From positions 1 to 22,872 of the forward strand of contig CAYJJK010000039.1 in the NCBI GenBank assembly GCA_964370445.1: a stretch of 22,872 bases of DNA, given 5' to 3'. Positions 21,221 to 22,872 of the stretch are shown here, in pieces. The position numbers were made by a program, and so were the translations under genes. The DNA is from JAAYCI01 sp964370445. Its GTDB lineage: Bacteria > Bacillota > Clostridia > Oscillospirales > Ruminococcaceae. The notes beneath the pieces were generated by a model, which saw only the letters and a program-made list of their open reading frames with translations, searched no databases and was not told where the DNA came from. How positions within the stretch are numbered: position 1 is the stretch's first letter; each line of letters opens with the position of its first letter.

Positions 21221-21340
21221 TTAAACAACCGTGCCAAAGGTGTGCTATATACAGATGCGGGCCAATAAAGCATCAAATAATATCCAAATTTTCTGTGTAT
21301 ATTATATTGATGATAAGCGCTAATATCTAATTTTATAAAA

Positions 21341-21349
21341 TGTTATACT
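21341..21349 (+). promoter_or_regulatory. Extended -10 promoter before the structured RNA
   Basis: TG-T-TATACT, an extended -10 element, lies just before the long stem at 21352. The -35 region is poor. Expected start is about 21355-21357, at the foot of the stem. Confidence 0.4.
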
Positions 21350-21351
21350 TT

Positions 21352-21447
21352 GACCGATTTTACAAAAACAGCGGCGTTACCAAAAGGGATGCAAATTGAG
21401 CTCCCTTTGTGGATGGTGTAGCTGTGTGTAAATCGGTCTATTTTTTT
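21352..21447 (+). ncRNA. Long-stem structured RNA or terminator of unknown class
   Basis: The two ends form an interrupted 17 bp stem: GACCGATTT, ACA and ACAGC on the 5' side pair with GCTGT, TGT and AAATCGGTC on the 3' side (21421-21438), then seven Ts (21441-21447). Inside, AAAGGGA (21383-21389) pairs with TCCCTTT (21402-21408) around a 12-base loop. It could be a small RNA, a leader attenuator for the LacI gene, or simply the lipoprotein terminator. I do not recognise it as any known riboswitch. Confidence 0.5.
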
Positions 21448-21567
21448 GTTCTAATAGGCTAAATGCAAAGAAAAAATTGATAAAAAGTAATTGTGTGTTG
21501 CAAATGAAGCAAATTTGATGCAAAATAGAAAAAGATAAATAACACAAAGCAGACGGAGGGTGTCGTT

Positions 21568-22572
21568 TTGACCATCAAGGAAATTGCAAAATTAGCAGGT
21601 GTGTCTGTGGCTACCGTATCGCGTAGCATCAACCAGCCAGAAAAAGTGGTGCCCGAAACACGCGAGCGCATTTTAGATATCATTCGCCGCACCGATTATG
21701 CACCAAACCCTTCGGCACAAAGTTTGTCTACAGGGCAAACGCGCACCGTGGCTTGTGTGGTGCCCACTTTGCGCAACGAGGTGTTCAACTTGATGGTGGA
21801 AGGTTGCCAAAAACTTTTGGGGTTGTCTGGCTATCGCTTGTTAATTTATGTTTCCAACAACGACCCAAACTTCTGGGAGAAGATAGATCAGCGCGGCGTG
21901 GACGGCATCATCTTATGTGGTATTCCTGTAGATGAGGATATGTGCAACTTTTTGAAAGCGGTTACACGGCCGTATGTTCTTATTGGCAACCCTGATCAAG
22001 CAATGCTGCCCACTGCCCCTGTAAGTTGCGTGTATATCGAAGATTACTATGGCGTGCAGCAAGCGCTAAGCTACTTTTACCAAAACGGCCACCGTCATTT
22101 TGGTGTTATTGGTGGCTCAGACAGTGATCAGCTTACACTTCGCCGCCGCCGTGCTGTGCATGATTTCTTTAGGGATAAACCCGATTGCAAATGGAGATTA
22201 GAAAATACACCCTATGCTGATTTTGAGCAATCTGGCCAAACGGCGATGCGTTTTTTACAAGATGATGCTCATCCCACTGCCTTTTTTTGTTTTAACGATA
22301 TGATTGCAACGGGTGTGTTGCGCCGCTTTTTGGGCGAAGGTTTGAGCGTGCCAGGCGATGTAGAGGTTGTAGGATTTGACGATATCACGCTATCTCGTTT
22401 CTTCACACCTTCGCTTTCTACGGTGGCTGCGCCCAATGCTCAGCTTGGTGAAAAAGCAGCCGAATTACTGGTGAACCATTTAAAAGGGGGGGCAGTGCAA
22501 CCGTTTTTACAATTGTTTTCTGTGCAGCTATGCTTGCGAGAGAGCACAAAAAGCACAAATGATGCCCAGTAA
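21568..22572 (+). CDS. LacI/GalR-family transcriptional regulator
   Basis: Sugar-responsive repressor of 334 residues. The N-terminal helix-turn-helix is clear (MTIKEIAKLAGVSVATVSRSIN, about 1-25), followed by the hinge region (YAPNPSAQSLSTGQTRTVACV) and a periplasmic-binding-protein-like effector domain with typical blocks VDGIILCGIP, HFGVIGG, AFFCFNDMIATGVLRR and EVVGFDD. Start is TTG at 21568 with GGAGG 8 bases upstream. A terminator follows, then a promoter overlapped on its downstream side by a perfect LacI-type operator at 22821-22834, so the gene starting at 22859 is its probable target. The effector sugar cannot be read from the sequence. Confidence 0.93.
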   Translation: MTIKEIAKLAGVSVATVSRSINQPEKVVPETRERILDIIRRTDYAPNPSAQSLSTGQTRTVACVVPTLRNEVFNLMVEGCQKLLGLSGYRLLIYVSNNDPNFWEKIDQRGVDGIILCGIPVDEDMCNFLKAVTRPYVLIGNPDQAMLPTAPVSCVYIEDYYGVQQALSYFYQNGHRHFGVIGGSDSDQLTLRRRRAVHDFFRDKPDCKWRLENTPYADFEQSGQTAMRFLQDDAHPTAFFCFNDMIATGVLRRFLGEGLSVPGDVEVVGFDDITLSRFFTPSLSTVAAPNAQLGEKAAELLVNHLKGGAVQPFLQLFSVQLCLRESTKSTNDAQ

Positions 22573-22600
22573 GTATTTGGAGATTTTCAATGAATTATAG

Positions 22601-22668
22601 TAGGTAGTGTTTACACGAGTTAAACTTAGATGATTGAGTGCATGTGTAGACACGACCTATTTTTTTTT
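22601..22668 (+). terminator. Terminator of the LacI-family gene
   Basis: TAGGTAGTGTTTACAC (22601-22616) pairs with GTGTAGACACGACCTA (22644-22659) with two mismatches, followed by nine Ts. The loop is 27 bases. Confidence 0.7.
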
Positions 22669-22803
22669 AATTTATATGAAGATTGCACACCTAAAACCTG
22701 TGTAAGATAAGTTTATAACAACATGGGGATGTGTTTTTATGAACAAAAATTAAAAAAATATAAATATTTCAAAAAAAGTCTAGCATTTTTAAAAATTATC
22801 GTG

Positions 22804-22809
22804 TATAAT
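22804..22809 (+). promoter_or_regulatory. -10 element of the promoter before the right-edge gene
   Basis: An exact TATAAT at 22804-22809. The -35 is weak (CTAGCA or TAGCAT near 22780-22786), so the promoter may need help or have a low basal rate. The operator at 22821 lies about at the transcription start. Confidence 0.5.
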
Positions 22810-22820
22810 GTACATATGGA

Positions 22821-22834
22821 TGTAACCGATTACA
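22821..22834. promoter_or_regulatory. LacI-type / cre-like operator
   Basis: TGTAACCGATTACA fits the catabolite-responsive element pattern TGWAANCGNTNWCA at every position and is a near-perfect palindrome with TGTAA/TTACA arms. Position just after the -10 implies repression. It may bind the LacI-family protein encoded next door or CcpA. Confidence 0.75.
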
Positions 22835-22858
22835 TTGAAAAGGAAGGAGTTTCCAATT

Positions 22859-22872
22859 ATGGGAAAAATCAA
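22859..22872 (+). CDS. Start of a gene cut by the window edge
   Basis: ATG at 22859 followed by codons for Gly-Lys-Ile, with AAGGAAGGAG about 10 bases upstream. Only the first four codons are present, so the product cannot be named. By position it is the probable target of the LacI-family regulator and so likely a sugar transport or metabolism gene; that is inference. Confidence 0.55.

Larger units (their letters stand above)
21221..21567. other. Intergenic region between the lipoprotein and LacI genes
   Basis: About 350 bases without a protein gene. It contains the extended -10 promoter at 21341-21349 and the long stem at 21352-21447. Before the LacI start the motif GCAAAT recurs (near 21500-21520), and no strong promoter could be fixed there. 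Confidence 0.5.

Overview
The window looks like a chromosomal segment of a low-to-moderate GC Gram-positive anaerobe, most likely in the Clostridia. The evidence is strong AGGAGG-type ribosome binding sites on nearly every gene, many TTG/GTG starts, TTGACA/TATAAT promoters with 16-18 bp spacers, a Firmicutes-type rpsF-ssb-rpsR operon, a zinc-type S18, and a TIGR02289-like M3 peptidase. No phage structural genes, transposases, CRISPR arrays, rRNAs or tRNAs were recognised. A run of ten Ns (7978-7987) shows a draft assembly. The genus cannot be fixed from the sequence alone.

Layout. (1) 1-229: no gene, then a bidirectional terminator. (2) 230-1454, minus strand: rpsF-ssb-rpsR behind a near-perfect promoter and a structured leader. 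(3) 1486-5887, plus strand: a tight aromatic amino acid operon aroB-aroC-aroA-tyrA with abutting or overlapping genes. (4) 6095-9331: the most interesting block. A CI/LexA-like S24 self-cleaving repressor heads a minus-strand unit with a putative DNA-repair radical SAM protein and its DUF4130/TIGR03915 partner. A small membrane protein is transcribed divergently. Both divergent promoters carry the same ACNAC-N5-GTNGT operator between -35 and -10, with a third copy at the rightward start site. (5) 9557-9838, minus strand: HU-like protein. (6) 10222-11136: metA with the acetyl-CoA-type Glu111, ended by a clear terminator. (7) 11558-12886: secreted coiled-coil M23 peptidase, convergent with an M3 oligopeptidase (12967-14658, minus). 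(8) 14967-16413: an HD-domain hydrolase, then a membrane-anchored DUF4367 protein. (9) 16727-17923: a SARP/BTAD-type regulator with a degenerate GGDEF-like C-terminus, preceded by three perfect inverted repeats. (10) 18033-20046: galE and a sugar nucleotidyltransferase. (11) 20177-21220: a PrsA-like lipoprotein whose promoter lies just upstream of an intrinsic terminator. (12) 21352-21447: a long-stem structured RNA or terminator. (13) 21568-22572: a LacI-family regulator, followed by a terminator, a promoter with a perfect cre-like LacI-type operator, and the first codons of the probable target gene at the right edge.

How the parts work together. Most of the window is housekeeping: translation and ssDNA binding, the shikimate pathway, methionine entry, nucleoid, envelope and peptide turnover. 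Block 4 reads as a self-contained damage-responsive switch. If the repressor cleaves itself like LexA or CI, it would release both its own repair operon and a small membrane protein that could act as a checkpoint or cell-envelope effector. The response to damage and the membrane effector role are inferences; the domains, promoters and operators are visible in the sequence.
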